Shown here: in pieces, positions 23,395 through 34,765 of the stretch | Layout of the letters: each line of letters opens with the position of its first letter | Numbering within the stretch: position 1 is the stretch's first letter | Assembly: GCF_900184035.1 (NCBI RefSeq) | Contig: NZ_FXWP01000020.1 | Coordinates: forward strand, 38,943 to 102,942 | DNA from: Kosakonia pseudosacchari | Lineage (GTDB): Bacteria > Pseudomonadota > Gammaproteobacteria > Enterobacterales > Enterobacteriaceae | Direction: 5' to 3' | DNA length: 64,000 nucleotides | Position numbers and translations under genes: made by a program | Notes under the pieces: model-generated | The model's database searches: none | What the model was told of the DNA's origin: nothing | What the model saw: only the letters and a program-made list of their open reading frames with translations

Positions 23395-24420
23395 TCAATC
23401 ACGCCAGCCCATCTCCGGCGCGACATGCTTAAGAATCGACTCAATCACGTGCGCATTATAATCCACGCCTAATTGATTCGGCACGGTCAGCAGTAGCGTA
23501 TCTGCTTCGGCAATGGCCTCATCCTGTTTCAGCTGTTCGATCAATTTATCCGGTTCTGCTGCATAGCTGCGGCCAAAAACAGCACGGGTTTTCTCATCAA
23601 GAAAGCCGATTTTATCGCTGTCGTCACGGCTGCCACCAAAGTAAGCCCGGTCACGATCGTCCACCAGCGCAAAAATACTGCGACTGACAGAGACGCGCGG
23701 CGTGCGCGAGTGCCCTGCTGCTTTCCAGGCTTCACGGTAGGCACGAATCTGCTGCGCCTGCTGGATATGGAACGGTTCGCCGGTTTCATCATTTTTCAGC
23801 GTGGAGCTTTGCAGATTCATCCCCAGTTTTGCCGCCCAAACCGCTGTCGCATTTGAGCCTGCGCCCCACCAGATACGTTCGCGCAAACCTTCAGACCAAG
23901 GTTCCGGGCGCAGCAAGCCTGGTGGGTTCGGGAACATTGGTTGCGGGTTCGGTTTGGCAAACCCTTCGCCGCGCAGCACATCAAGAAACGTTTGTGTATG
24001 ATGGCGCGCCATATCCGCATCGGTTTCGCCTTCCACCGGCTGATAGCCAAAATAGCGCCAGCCATCAACAACCTGTTCCGGTGAACCCCGGCTGATGCCC
24101 AGTTGTAAACGCCCGCCAGAAATCAAATCCGCCGCGCCGGCATCTTCTGCCATATACAGCGGGTTTTCATAGCGCATATCGATAACGCCGGTGCCAATCT
24201 CTATTTTGTGCGTTTTGGCACCAATAGCGGCCAGTAACGGAAAAGGTGAGCTGAGCTGGCGGGCAAAGTGATGCACACGGAAATACGCGCCGTCCGCACC
24301 AAGCTCTTCAGCGGCAACCGCCAGATCGATGGATTGCAGCAGCGTGTCAGCCGCCGAACGCGTCGCCGATTGCGGCGAAGGTGTCCAGTGACCAAATGAC
24401 AAAAATCCGATCTTCTTCAT
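23395..24420 (-). CDS. LLM-class flavin-dependent oxidoreductase
   Basis: Luciferase-like monooxygenase of 341 residues, a TIM barrel using reduced FMN. Visible family segments are ELGADGAYFRVHHFARQL (38-55), IEIGTGVIDMRYENPLYMAEDAG (around 75-95), GRLQLGISRGSPEQVVDGW (103-121) and, near 185, WWGAGSNATAVWAAKLGMNL. It has no signal peptide and no operon partner, so it must draw FMNH2 from a general flavin reductase. The substrate is unknown; members act on sulfonates, amines or aromatic compounds. The start MKKIGFLSFGHW is the family's usual N-terminus. Confidence 0.88.
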   Translation of the reverse strand: MKKIGFLSFGHWTPSPQSATRSAADTLLQSIDLAVAAEELGADGAYFRVHHFARQLSSPFPLLAAIGAKTHKIEIGTGVIDMRYENPLYMAEDAGAADLISGGRLQLGISRGSPEQVVDGWRYFGYQPVEGETDADMARHHTQTFLDVLRGEGFAKPNPQPMFPNPPGLLRPEPWSEGLRERIWWGAGSNATAVWAAKLGMNLQSSTLKNDETGEPFHIQQAQQIRAYREAWKAAGHSRTPRVSVSRSIFALVDDRDRAYFGGSRDDSDKIGFLDEKTRAVFGRSYAAEPDKLIEQLKQDEAIAEADTLLLTVPNQLGVDYNAHVIESILKHVAPEMGWRD

Positions 24421-24564
24421 GGCGTCGTTGTCCTTCTGTTCAGAGAGGTAATCAGCAAACGGGGGTTGATTACCCGTCCAGGATTGCCCTTACTCTACGC
24501 ACTCCATGAGAAGAATAAATACCGATTGTTTAACCTTGAGGTTCAAATTTATTGATAAACCATT

Positions 24565-25518
24565 CTATAGCGATTGTTTATCAATCGGATGATTCACCAC
24601 AGGCGCACTAATATTTACCGGCATACCGGAACGGCGCTCCAGCGCCTGGTTTGCCCGGTTCGCATCAATGCCTTCGCCTTTCATCAGCGCATGTAGCACT
24701 GGGGTGGCAGGCAGCGGCACTTTGTTGCTGGACTCAAACTCGGCGCGATTGCGCGATAGCGGTTCGTGAACTTCCACCCAACTGCTGCCATCCGGCTCGG
24801 TGGTTATTTTGACCGGCTGGTCGATCATCTGCACCCGCGTTCCCACAGGTACATTGTCGAAGAGGTATTTAATGTCATTGCTGCGTAAACGGATACAGCC
24901 CTGACTAACGCGCAGCCCAATGCCAAAATTCGCATTCGTGCCATGAATGGCGTATAGCTTCCCGATATAAATGGCATACAGCCCCATCGGGTTATCCGGC
25001 CCGGCGGGTACAAACGCAGGTAAGGTTTTCCCCTCTTTCTCGTACGCTTTCCGCGTATTCGCCGTGGGTGTCCAGGTTGGCCCCTCCTGCTTGCGTTCCA
25101 CCGCAGTCACCCAGTTGCGCGGCGTTTCGCGTCCAGCCTGGCCGATGCCAATCGGTAAGATCTCGACGGTATTAGAATCTTTCGGGTAATAGTAAAGACG
25201 CATTTCCGCAACGTTAATCACAATGCCTTCGCGGACGGTAGCGGGCAGGATCACCTGCTGCGGAATGACCAGTTGTGAACCGGCTTTAGGTAAAAAGGGA
25301 TCGGCATCCGGGTTGGCTTCGAGCATATTACTCAGCCCTTGACCGTACTTCGCGGCAAACGCTTCCAGCGGTAACGTATTTCCCTGCGCAATGGTGATAG
25401 TTTGCGGGCTTCCCACCAGACGGCTGCCTTCCGGCGGCAGCGGATAGCTTACGGCCTGAGCGCCCTGGGCGCAGAGTAAAGCAACACAACAGCAAAGGAG
25501 TTTAACGCAGCGCATCAT
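24565..25518 (-). CDS. ldtA: L,D-transpeptidase LdtA (ErfK)
   Basis: Periplasmic L,D-transpeptidase of 317 residues that attaches Braun lipoprotein to peptidoglycan. Signal peptide [16 protein letters not shown], cut near residue 22; a LysM domain follows ([19 protein letters not shown], about 40-58, to QLVIPQQV); the YkuD catalytic domain holds [20 protein letters not shown] near residues 195-214 with the nucleophile cysteine in SQGCIR. In E. coli erfK (ldtA) likewise lies near cobT, and length and synteny support this paralogue over YbiS, YcfS or YnhG. It is monocistronic. Confidence 0.92.
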   Translation of the reverse strand: MMRCVKLLCCCVALLCAQGAQAVSYPLPPEGSRLVGSPQTITIAQGNTLPLEAFAAKYGQGLSNMLEANPDADPFLPKAGSQLVIPQQVILPATVREGIVINVAEMRLYYYPKDSNTVEILPIGIGQAGRETPRNWVTAVERKQEGPTWTPTANTRKAYEKEGKTLPAFVPAGPDNPMGLYAIYIGKLYAIHGTNANFGIGLRVSQGCIRLRSNDIKYLFDNVPVGTRVQMIDQPVKITTEPDGSSWVEVHEPLSRNRAEFESSNKVPLPATPVLHALMKGEGIDANRANQALERRSGMPVNISAPVVNHPIDKQSL

Positions 25519-25597
25519 CTTTTCCTCGGGCGCAACGGGTATTTGCTAATGATAGTTTGCTTTGCGGGTTTTCTCTTTTTTACAGCATGTTATCGCT

Positions 25598-25900
25598 TCA
25601 CAGCGCAAAGCCATAGTGCGAGCCATCCGGCAGCTCAATATCAATGCGTAGCTTGCTGCCTGTCGCTTCCACGTAGCGCTTCAGCGTGGAAAGTTTAATA
25701 TCCCGCCCTTGCTTTTCCATCACGGCGACCGTGGGCTGTTTCAGCCCCAACTCCTGCGCCATTTCAATCTGCGTTTTTTGTACCCGCTCACGCAGCTCGG
25801 CAAGGTGGATATTGAGCAGCATCTCTTGCGCGAGTGACTGCGCAGCGGTGACAACCTCGGCCTTTTGTTCGGCAATTAGCTGTTCCAGCGTTTTGCTCAT
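25598..25900 (-). CDS. XRE-type antitoxin (HigA-like)
   Basis: A 100-residue regulator. The helix-turn-helix spans about residues 38-75 (ERVQKTQIEMAQELGLKQPT, then VAVMEKQGRDIKLSTLKRYV), followed by the short strand LRIDIELPDG that closes the domain. It begins five bases after the toxin stop on the same strand, the inverted toxin-first order typical of higBA-type modules. It probably neutralises the toxin and represses the shared promoter through the palindromes near 26290. Confidence 0.88.
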   Translation of the reverse strand: MSKTLEQLIAEQKAEVVTAAQSLAQEMLLNIHLAELRERVQKTQIEMAQELGLKQPTVAVMEKQGRDIKLSTLKRYVEATGSKLRIDIELPDGSHYGFAL

Positions 25901-25904
25901 CGCG

Positions 25905-26258
25905 TTACTCCTTAATTTTTATCTTGTGCAGATGGCGCGTTAACTCCCGATCTGCAATCTGGATCATCACATCGTAAAAGCGTTTCTCATGACTCGCCTT
26001 GTTTCCAGCGCAAAGCAATATGCCCACGCGCTGCGGATCAAAGGCATAGAAGACCCGAAACGGCTCGCCCCGGCTTTGTATGCGTAGCTCCTTCATATTG
26101 TTATAACGCGAGCCTTTTACCGTATCCGCATAAGGCCTTGGTAGCTGCGGGCCTTTAACCCGAAGTACCATCAGCGCCGCCAGCACACTGGCGCGATCGT
26201 TATCACCCAGTGCATCAAACCATTTTTCAAACGTCGGCGTCATTGTTATCCGCCACAC
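25905..26258 (-). CDS. RelE/HigB-like toxin (Gp49 family)
   Basis: Predicted ribosome-dependent mRNA endonuclease of 117 residues. Family segments: FEKWFDALGDNDRASVLAAL, PRPYADTVKGSRYNNMKELR, EPFRVFYAFDPQRVGILLCA and GNKASHEKRFYD. I choose GTG at 26258 because it opens the usual xWxI strand (VWRITMTPTFEKW) and GGGGTG lies just before it; an ATG at 26243 would lose that strand, and ATG 26270 has no ribosome site. Residues Lys/Arg in KELRIQSRGEPFR are the likely catalytic surface. It pairs with the HigA-like antitoxin. Confidence 0.86.
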   Translation of the reverse strand: MWRITMTPTFEKWFDALGDNDRASVLAALMVLRVKGPQLPRPYADTVKGSRYNNMKELRIQSRGEPFRVFYAFDPQRVGILLCAGNKASHEKRFYDVMIQIADRELTRHLHKIKIKE

Positions 26259-26270
26259 AGCACACCCCAT

Positions 26271-26312
26271 AAATATAGATCAAAAACTATATAGATCAAA
26301 TCCTATATTGAA
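26271..26312. promoter_or_regulatory. Operator/promoter region of the toxin-antitoxin pair
   Basis: Repeated ATATAGATCAAA and inverted ATATAG...CTATAT half-sites just upstream of the toxin start form a likely binding site for the HigA-like protein. The AT-rich sequence also offers -10-like boxes. Confidence 0.5.
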
Positions 26313-26431
26313 ATAATGCGGCGTTCAGACGGGGTATGCATGCACAGATGGATAGCAATGGAAGCGTGATTCCTGAATATCAGCGGCAAATTACAGCGTT
26401 GCATTGATTTTACGATCCAGCTTCACACAAG

Positions 26432-26458
26432 AAAAAACCCCGCCGGGGCGGGGTTTTT
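26432..26458 (-). terminator. Terminator of the EF-G paralogue gene
   Basis: On the minus strand, AAAAACCCCGCC-CC-GGCGGGGTTTTTTC forms a GC-rich stem with a six-U tail, 18 bases past the stop. Confidence 0.88.
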
Positions 26459-26475
26459 GTTTTAACACTTTCAGG

Positions 26476-28578
<2,103 letters not shown>

Positions 28579-28815
28579 GATGCGTCCTTAGTCATTTGAC
28601 GGTTAGTTCGCGGCCGGAATTGGCCGCTATGTATTCACGGCATCTATGATAGTACAACTGTACGAGTATATTCGAACTATTTTTGCTATTCTTACGATTG
28701 GTTGGGCCGCGATTGACTTCGTGGCTTTCGCAAAGCAGTTTGCGTATAGTACCGGCCCAGCCGCCGATACGGGCTGCGGCTTTTCCAGCACAGCCACCGC
28801 CGACACAGGAAGATT

Positions 28816-29127
28816 ATGATCGCTAACCACCCCGAACGTGAGCAATTTCGCCTTGAAAATGTGCTCTTTGCCCTTGGCAATCCCCTGCGCCTGGCGATGA
28901 TCAAGCGGCTTGCCGATGGCAGCGAATTAAGTTGTAACGCCCTGCGCCCGGAAGATGTGGCGAAATCGACCATGACACATCACTGGCGCGTACTGCGCGA
29001 TAGCGGCGTGGTCTGGCAGCGCCCGCAGGGGCGGGAAAATATGATCTCCCTGCGCCGCGAAGATCTCGACGCCTGCTTTCCAGGTTTGCTGGATACGCTG
29101 CTGCAGGCGATGCAAAAAGAAGGGTAA
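28816..29127 (+). CDS. ArsR-type winged-helix regulator
   Basis: DNA-binding protein of 103 residues. The helix-turn-helix spans about 17-75: NPLRLAMIKRLADGSELSCN, then VAKSTMTHHWRVLRDSGVVW and a basic wing RPQGRENMISLRREDL. The single cysteine (Cys40) makes a classical ArsR metal site unlikely. It diverges from the EF-G paralogue with a shared 237-base promoter region and may regulate that gene; the alternative is control of an unlinked target. AGGAAG precedes the ATG. Confidence 0.85.
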   Translation: MIANHPEREQFRLENVLFALGNPLRLAMIKRLADGSELSCNALRPEDVAKSTMTHHWRVLRDSGVVWQRPQGRENMISLRREDLDACFPGLLDTLLQAMQKEG

Positions 29128-29166
29128 TGCCGGGCAAGGCAGAGCGCCACCCGGCAAAGGAGATCG

Positions 29167-30225
29167 TTATTTCGTTTCCGGCAACACAATATTGCTCGCC
29201 GCCAGCGTGCCCATGTTGTTGTAGACAGCACAAGCCGCATCCACCAGTTGCATCGCCAGTGCCGCGCCGCTGCCTTCGCCTAAACGCATACCCATATTGA
29301 GATACGGTTCCAGCCCCAAGTGTTCCAGCGCCAGGCGCGCCCCTTTTTCCGCCGACAGATGTGAAGGGATCAGATACGGTTTTACCTGTGGCGCAATGCG
29401 ACACGCCGCCAGCGCGGAAGCGTAAGAAAGAAAACCATCCAGCACCACCGGCAAACCACACGACGCCGCACCAAGCATCACGCCGGTCATTCCCAGCAGA
29501 TCGTACCCCCCCACTTTTGCCAGCACCGCAAGGCCATCACCAGGATTGGGCTGGTTAACGGCAATCGCTTTACGCACCACCTGTGCTTTATGTCCGAGCA
29601 GGCTTTCCGGCAGGTTTGCGCCAATGCCAACCACCTGTTCAGGCTCTTCGCCGGTCAACACGCTGACAATCGCCGCCGCCGGCGTGGTGTTCGCCATACC
29701 GAGTTCACCGACACCGAACAGTTGCACGCCTTGCGCCGCCAGCGCTCGGGTGTAGCGCATCGTTTCCAGCAGCAACGCTTCGGCTTGCTGCGGGCTCATT
29801 GCCGGGCCGGTGGCGATATTGCCGCTGCCGCGCGTGACTTTCATATTCACCAGACCCGGGATCGGATCGGCATCAATGCCGACATCCAGTACATGCACTT
29901 TCGCACCAGCCTTCGCTGCCAGCACGCAAACGCCCGTCGTCGCCTGCATCATGTTCGCCGCCTGAATCGCGGTGACCACCTGCGGAGATACCGCCACGCC
30001 TTCATGCCAGACACCATGATCGGCGCACAGCACCACAATGGCTTTCTCACCGCTAAACGGTTTGCCGTTTAACCCCGGCATTCCCGCCATTTGCACCGCT
30101 AATGCTTCCAGCCGTCCAAGGCTGCCAACCGGCTTCAGTAAACCATCCAGATGTTGCTGCGCCTTTGCCATCGCTACATTATCGGGAGACGGGATACTTG
30201 CCAGTAGTGTCGTCAATGTCTGCAT
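29167..30225 (-). CDS. cobT: Nicotinate-nucleotide-dimethylbenzimidazole phosphoribosyltransferase
   Basis: Makes alpha-ribazole phosphate, the lower-ligand precursor of cobalamin, from nicotinate mononucleotide and dimethylbenzimidazole. The 352 residues match the Salmonella CobT length. Family segments include [10 protein letters not shown] near 32, [18 protein letters not shown] near 66, [13 protein letters not shown] near 176 and LLGAKVGG-like [13 protein letters not shown] near 230. The conserved catalytic glutamate should be in LGEGSGAAL near residue 316. It is the last gene of the cbi-cob operon, 27 bases after cobS. Confidence 0.96.
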   Translation of the reverse strand: MQTLTTLLASIPSPDNVAMAKAQQHLDGLLKPVGSLGRLEALAVQMAGMPGLNGKPFSGEKAIVVLCADHGVWHEGVAVSPQVVTAIQAANMMQATTGVCVLAAKAGAKVHVLDVGIDADPIPGLVNMKVTRGSGNIATGPAMSPQQAEALLLETMRYTRALAAQGVQLFGVGELGMANTTPAAAIVSVLTGEEPEQVVGIGANLPESLLGHKAQVVRKAIAVNQPNPGDGLAVLAKVGGYDLLGMTGVMLGAASCGLPVVLDGFLSYASALAACRIAPQVKPYLIPSHLSAEKGARLALEHLGLEPYLNMGMRLGEGSGAALAMQLVDAACAVYNNMGTLAASNIVLPETK

Positions 30226-30252
30226 GTTGTTTCTCGTTATGTTGCGGGCTGT

Positions 30253-30993
30253 TCAGAGCAGCGCCAGAAGAAAGACCAGTTCGCCAAGTTCAATCGCGGT
30301 GCCCAGCGTGTCGCCGGTTTGCCCACCCAGCGTACGTTTAAGCATGTGCCCCAACAGGAAGATCGCCGCCAGCGTCACCAGCAGCGCAATAATTCCTTTC
30401 AAACCTAATATGACAATCGCCAGCAACCCGGTGATCGTCAGCGTAACCAGCGTGTCTCTGCCGGAAACCTTGCCGATAAACAGGTTGCCCAGCCCCTCTT
30501 CGCGAGCATAGCGATGGCCGAACATCAGTAACACTGAGCAACCACGTCCGGCGGCGCAGGCCATCGCCAGTGCGGCAACCATGCTGACACCGCGAAGTTG
30601 CAGCTCGCTGATCACCAGGATTTTGGCAACCAGCACAAACACCAGCGCCAGGCCGCCGTGGGTGCCAAGCCGGCTATCACGCATGATCTCCAGCATCCGT
30701 TCGCGCCGCCGCGCGGAAAAGACGCCGTCACAGGTATCCGCCAGACCATCCAGATGAAAACCGCCGGTTAACAAAGCCAGCGCCAGCACGCCAAAAAACG
30801 CCGCCAGCGGCACGCCGCACCAGGGTTGCAGCACCAGCACGACGATACCGCTGAGCGCCCCAAGCAGTAGCCCTACCAGAGGAAACGTCACAATACCGCG
30901 CACATAGTCCGCGACATCCAGCCCCTGAACACAACGGCCAGGCACTGGCAACCGGCTGATAAACGAGAGCGTGGCGAAGAATAATTTGATCAT
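30253..30993 (-). CDS. cobS: Cobalamin synthase (adenosylcobinamide-GDP ribazoletransferase)
   Basis: Integral membrane enzyme of 246 residues that joins adenosylcobinamide-GDP to alpha-ribazole(-phosphate). It has several hydrophobic helices and the metal-binding signature [14 protein letters not shown] near residues 77-90 and a matching second acidic motif in [21 protein letters not shown] (about 93-113). It overlaps the cobU stop by four bases. The gene order cobU-cobS-cobT equals that of Salmonella. Confidence 0.96.
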   Translation of the reverse strand: MIKLFFATLSFISRLPVPGRCVQGLDVADYVRGIVTFPLVGLLLGALSGIVVLVLQPWCGVPLAAFFGVLALALLTGGFHLDGLADTCDGVFSARRRERMLEIMRDSRLGTHGGLALVFVLVAKILVISELQLRGVSMVAALAMACAAGRGCSVLLMFGHRYAREEGLGNLFIGKVSGRDTLVTLTITGLLAIVILGLKGIIALLVTLAAIFLLGHMLKRTLGGQTGDTLGTAIELGELVFLLALL

Positions 30994-31535
30994 TTGATTT
31001 TGACTCCAATCCCGGACACCACCAGCCAGACGTGATCCGCCGCCTGCGCCAGCCGCTGGTTGACGCGCCCGGCGATATCGCGAAAATGCCGCGCCAGGCG
31101 GTTTTCCGGCACAATACCCATGCCCACTTCATTGGTCACCAGCACCACCGGTGACGGGCACGCCGCACAGGCGGCAATCAGTTGCTCAATCTCGTGCTGA
31201 ACCTGCGCTTCCAGCGCGGCGTAATCCCAGTTCTCCGGGTTGTCGCCCGCGCCAGAAGCAAACAGCAGATTGGTGACAAGCGTCGTGATGCATTCCAGCA
31301 ATACGGCTTCATTGGGATCGTTATGCGGAGTAATGACGTCTGATAACTGTTGCCAGCGCTCTTCGGTACGCCAGTGTCGGGGGCGTCCCTGCCGATGGTG
31401 CTCAATACGCGCCGCCATTTCGTCATCAAAGATTTGCGACGTGGCGATATAGAGCACCGTTTTTGCATTCGCGACCAGCGATTCAGCATGGCGGCTTTTG
31501 CCGCTGCGCGCACCGCCGGTAACAAGGGTTAACAT
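30990..31535 (-). CDS. cobU: Adenosylcobinamide kinase / guanylyltransferase
   Basis: Bifunctional nucleotide-loop assembly enzyme of 181 residues. The Walker A loop is [12 protein letters not shown] (7-18), the guanylylated histidine lies in [10 protein letters not shown] (His46 region), and [21 protein letters not shown] (133-153) is the family's Mg-binding segment. It overlaps cbiP by seven bases. In the operon it links corrin ring synthesis to lower-ligand attachment by CobS. Confidence 0.96.
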   Translation of the reverse strand: MLTLVTGGARSGKSRHAESLVANAKTVLYIATSQIFDDEMAARIEHHRQGRPRHWRTEERWQQLSDVITPHNDPNEAVLLECITTLVTNLLFASGAGDNPENWDYAALEAQVQHEIEQLIAACAACPSPVVLVTNEVGMGIVPENRLARHFRDIAGRVNQRLAQAADHVWLVVSGIGVKIK

Positions 31536-33052
31536 GCTTGCTCCTGATGTTGCTGCATAATCTGATAAATACGATCAATGTCCACATGCTGACGCATGGC
31601 GTCGGCGAGGATATCAAACTGCTGCGCTTTGTACCGCGCATAATCAACGCGCGCATCCAGCGGTGGTAGCCCTTTGCGCTGGCGCAGCTCGTTAAGCAAT
31701 GTGCGGGTGAAAGTATCGCTATCGAACAAGCCATGCAGATAGGTGCCAAACACCAGACCGTCGCGGCTGATCGCGCCGTCTGCCACGCGCTGCCCCGCTT
31801 TTTGTAGCCACAACGCCGGCTGGCAACCATTGCTGCGCGTGGTTTCACCCAGATGAATTTCATACCCGCGCAGCGATAGCCCGGCGCAGGGTGCCAGCCA
31901 GCCGGGCAGCGTCTCCGGCAAACTCGCCTCGACCCGCGTGGTGGTCTTGTCACGGGCAAACCGCGTCACCGTCTCCAGCAGCCCCAGCCCTGGCTGTTGA
32001 CCCAGCCCGGATTCCACCTCATCAATAATGGTTTCGCCAAGCATTTGATACCCGCCGCAGACGCCAATAATCGGTACATCCGCACGATGGCGTTCCAGCA
32101 TCGCTTTCGCCAGCCCGCTTTCGCGCAGCCAGTTGAGATCGCCGAGCGTGTTTTTACTGCCGGGGAGGATCAGCAGATCGGCGTTTTGCAGCTCATCTGG
32201 CGTACGCACGTAATGAACACGCACATCCGGCTGAGCGGCGAGCGCGTTGAAATCGGTGAAGTTAGAGATATGCGGGAGTTGCACCACGGCGATATCCAGC
32301 GCCCGCTCGCCGGTGCGCACGTATTTTCCGCGCTGTAACGCCACGCCGTCTTCATCTTCAAGGTCGACCTCCAGCCACGGCATGACGCCAATCACCGGTA
32401 CGCCGGTCAAGTCTTCTATCTGCTTAATTCCCGGGGTGAGCAGCGCGACATCGCCGCGAAACTTATTGATGATCACCCCTTTCACCCGCCAGCGTTCGTG
32501 TTCCTGCAGCAGCGCTAGCGTGCCGTAAATCGCGGCAAAAACGCCGCCTCTGTCGATATCGGCCACCAGAATGACCGGGCAAGCGGCCATCTCCGCCATG
32601 CCCATATTGACGATATCCCGGTCGCGCAGGTTGATCTCCGCCGGGCTGCCCGCTCCTTCCAGCACCAGCGCGTCATACTCCTGCGCCAGGCTCTGGTAAA
32701 CGCGGATAATCTGCTCGCGCAGGCGCGGTTTATAGTCGTGATAACTCACGGCGTCCATATCGGTCGCGACTTTACCCATCAGCACCACTTGCGCTTTGCG
32801 ATCGCTGGTTGGTTTGAGCAGCACCGGGTTCATACGCACATCCGGCTGGATACCCGCGGCTTCAGCCTGAAATATCTGCGCCCGCCCCATCTCGTGGCCG
32901 TCCGCAGTGATACCGGAGTTAAGCGCCATATTCTGCGACTTAAACGGCGCGGTTTTTAGCCCGTCCTGATGAAAAATACGGCACAGCCCCGCCACCAGCA
33001 CGCTTTTGCCCACGTCCGATGCGGTGCCTTGCAGCATAATGGCCTGCGTCAT
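31529..33052 (-). CDS. cbiP: Cobyric acid synthase
   Basis: Glutamine- and ATP-dependent amidase of 507 residues that amidates side chains b, d, e and g of adenosylcobyrinic acid a,c-diamide. N-terminal P-loop [19 protein letters not shown] (9-27); C-terminal triad-type glutaminase with the nucleophile cysteine in [12 protein letters not shown] near residue 335 and TYLHGLFD near 445 with the conserved histidine. GGAGGC precedes the ATG. In Salmonella, cbiMNQO would lie just upstream; here only 200 bases separate it from cbiL. Confidence 0.96.
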   Translation of the reverse strand: MTQAIMLQGTASDVGKSVLVAGLCRIFHQDGLKTAPFKSQNMALNSGITADGHEMGRAQIFQAEAAGIQPDVRMNPVLLKPTSDRKAQVVLMGKVATDMDAVSYHDYKPRLREQIIRVYQSLAQEYDALVLEGAGSPAEINLRDRDIVNMGMAEMAACPVILVADIDRGGVFAAIYGTLALLQEHERWRVKGVIINKFRGDVALLTPGIKQIEDLTGVPVIGVMPWLEVDLEDEDGVALQRGKYVRTGERALDIAVVQLPHISNFTDFNALAAQPDVRVHYVRTPDELQNADLLILPGSKNTLGDLNWLRESGLAKAMLERHRADVPIIGVCGGYQMLGETIIDEVESGLGQQPGLGLLETVTRFARDKTTTRVEASLPETLPGWLAPCAGLSLRGYEIHLGETTRSNGCQPALWLQKAGQRVADGAISRDGLVFGTYLHGLFDSDTFTRTLLNELRQRKGLPPLDARVDYARYKAQQFDILADAMRQHVDIDRIYQIMQQHQEQAC

Positions 33053-33253
33053 GGCGCCTCCTTAACCTGCCTCGCCCGCATGCGGGCTGGTTTATATAGC
33101 GGCACTGCTGCTCGCCGTGCCGTTTTACTCGTCACAAGCCATGCAGAATAAAGCAATCTCACGGCTGACGATAACGCAATAATTACCCCATGCCCGGCCC
33201 CCTCCGCTCAACCTCGCGGTTGAACACAGGTTGCCCTCGCACATCAGGGGCTG
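33053..33253. other. Gap where cbiMNQO is absent
   Basis: The 200 bases between cbiL and cbiP contain no frame resembling the cobalt transporter genes cbiM, cbiN, cbiQ or cbiO, which stand here in Salmonella. A short palindrome GCCCGCATGCGGGC occurs near 33075, and the ribosome site of cbiP at its end. This looks like a clean loss or an ancestral lack rather than a decayed remnant. Confidence 0.6.
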
Positions 33254-33964
33254 TTAGGCCTTCTCCCACTGTTTATTCACCAGAATGGTCGAAAAATAGG
33301 GCAGCGGCTGATCGTCGCTCACCCCGGCAAGCTGTCGCCAGCACTGCTCTCCCGGCAGCGTGGCTTCCGCCATCAGCAGCGCATGGTCGAGCAACCCAGC
33401 CTGGGCCAGCAGCGCTTTGATCCGCGCGAAACGGCCATAGACTTTCATCAACACCAGGCTGTCGTGTTGCGCCAGCGCCTGGCGGATATCGCTTTCCGGC
33501 GCGGTGCAGGACACTACCGCCAGCGATTGCTGCTCCATCGCCAGCGGTGTTTGCGCCCGCGCGGCGATGGCGGCAAACGAGGTGACGCCGGGAACAATTT
33601 CCACCGTTTCCGGGTGTTGCAGGCGTTGCAGCAAAAACACCCAGGTGCTGAACAGCATGGCGTCGCCAAGCGTAATAAAACCAACCTGCTTACCGGCCTG
33701 CACTTCAGCCTCCAGCGCGGCGGCAACCTCATCCCACACCGCCTCTTTTTCCGCGCTGTCGGCGCTCATCGGGAAGTGACAACAGCGCACCTCCGTCCGT
33801 TCACCGAGATACTCGCGCACAATCGACAGCGCCAGGCTATCGCCGCCTTTGCGCCCGGCCGGGGCATACAGCACATCCAGCGTTCCGAGAATGCGCGCCG
33901 CGCGCACAGTGATAAGATCCGCAGCCCCCGGCCCGGTACTCAGTGCGTAGAGTTTTCCGTTCAT
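33254..33964 (-). CDS. cbiL: Cobalt-factor II C20-methyltransferase
   Basis: SAM-dependent tetrapyrrole methylase of 236 residues acting at C20 of cobalt-factor II in the anaerobic pathway. Family features: opening LYALSTGPGAADLITVRAAR (residues 4-23), the GD loop FITLGDAMLFSTW (about 95-107) and EIVPGVTSFAAIAAR (around 120-135). It overlaps cbiK by four bases. It ends the first block of cbi genes; cbiP follows 200 bases later. Confidence 0.95.
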   Translation of the reverse strand: MNGKLYALSTGPGAADLITVRAARILGTLDVLYAPAGRKGGDSLALSIVREYLGERTEVRCCHFPMSADSAEKEAVWDEVAAALEAEVQAGKQVGFITLGDAMLFSTWVFLLQRLQHPETVEIVPGVTSFAAIAARAQTPLAMEQQSLAVVSCTAPESDIRQALAQHDSLVLMKVYGRFARIKALLAQAGLLDHALLMAEATLPGEQCWRQLAGVSDDQPLPYFSTILVNKQWEKA

Positions 33965-34755
33965 GCCGCCACCTCCAGCGATTGCTCAAGCGCCTGCTGT
34001 AAATGCTGAACAAACATCGCGCGGATATCAGCGTTTTCACCTAACCCTTGCAGCCACGGCGTGGCTGCAATACCGACGCGTTCAAACTGCGTTTTCCATG
34101 AATCCTCATCATCCGATGCCATGTCATTAATCGCATGATCGCCGGCCACCAGCATCAGCGGCATCAGGTGCACGGCTTTCACCCCTTCGTGGCGCAAACT
34201 GTCGATCACCACGTCGATTTCCGGGTAGCTTTCCACCGCGCCAACGCGCGCCGGGAAGCGATGCGCCGCCATCATATGGTCAAGGCAGGCATACGCGGCA
34301 AAAGCATGATGACTAGCTCCGTGGCCCATAAACACCACGCGTTCATCGGGGGCGACCAGCGGCATCTGGCGTGAAAGCGCCTGCATCAAATGCAGGTAAT
34401 CTTCATGGCTGCTAAGCAGCGGCGCACCAATCACCAGCCGTTTAAAGAGAGGGCGCATCGTTTGTACTTCACGGACAATTTTTTCGTACTCATCACCGTT
34501 GATAATGTGCAACGACTGGATTGCCACATCCTGATAACCCTGTTCCGCCAGCTTTTGCAGCGCGGCCAGCGGGGTATCGATATGCAGGTTATCGCGCTGC
34601 CTGAGCTTGCGAATGATCATGCCGGAAGTGAACGCGCGAAACAGGGTGCGATCCGGGCAACTGGCCGCCAGCGCGCGTTCGCAGGCAACGATATTTTTTT
34701 CACAGGTGTCGTGATAGCTGGTGCCGAAGCTCACCACCAGAAGGGCTTTTTTCAT
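33961..34755 (-). CDS. cbiK: Anaerobic cobalt chelatase
   Basis: Inserts cobalt into sirohydrochlorin without ATP. The 264 residues from MKKALLVVSFGTSYHDTCEK match Salmonella CbiK. Metal and catalytic histidines are expected in FMGHGASHHAFAAY near 145 and VAGDHAINDMASDD near 207. ATG 34755 with GGAG just upstream is chosen over a longer frame running into cbiJ. It is the early, ATP-independent enzyme that defines the anaerobic route, so the lack of cbiMNQO leaves its cobalt supply to another transporter. Confidence 0.95.
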   Translation of the reverse strand: MKKALLVVSFGTSYHDTCEKNIVACERALAASCPDRTLFRAFTSGMIIRKLRQRDNLHIDTPLAALQKLAEQGYQDVAIQSLHIINGDEYEKIVREVQTMRPLFKRLVIGAPLLSSHEDYLHLMQALSRQMPLVAPDERVVFMGHGASHHAFAAYACLDHMMAAHRFPARVGAVESYPEIDVVIDSLRHEGVKAVHLMPLMLVAGDHAINDMASDDEDSWKTQFERVGIAATPWLQGLGENADIRAMFVQHLQQALEQSLEVAA

Positions 34756-34765
34756 GCTGTTCTCC

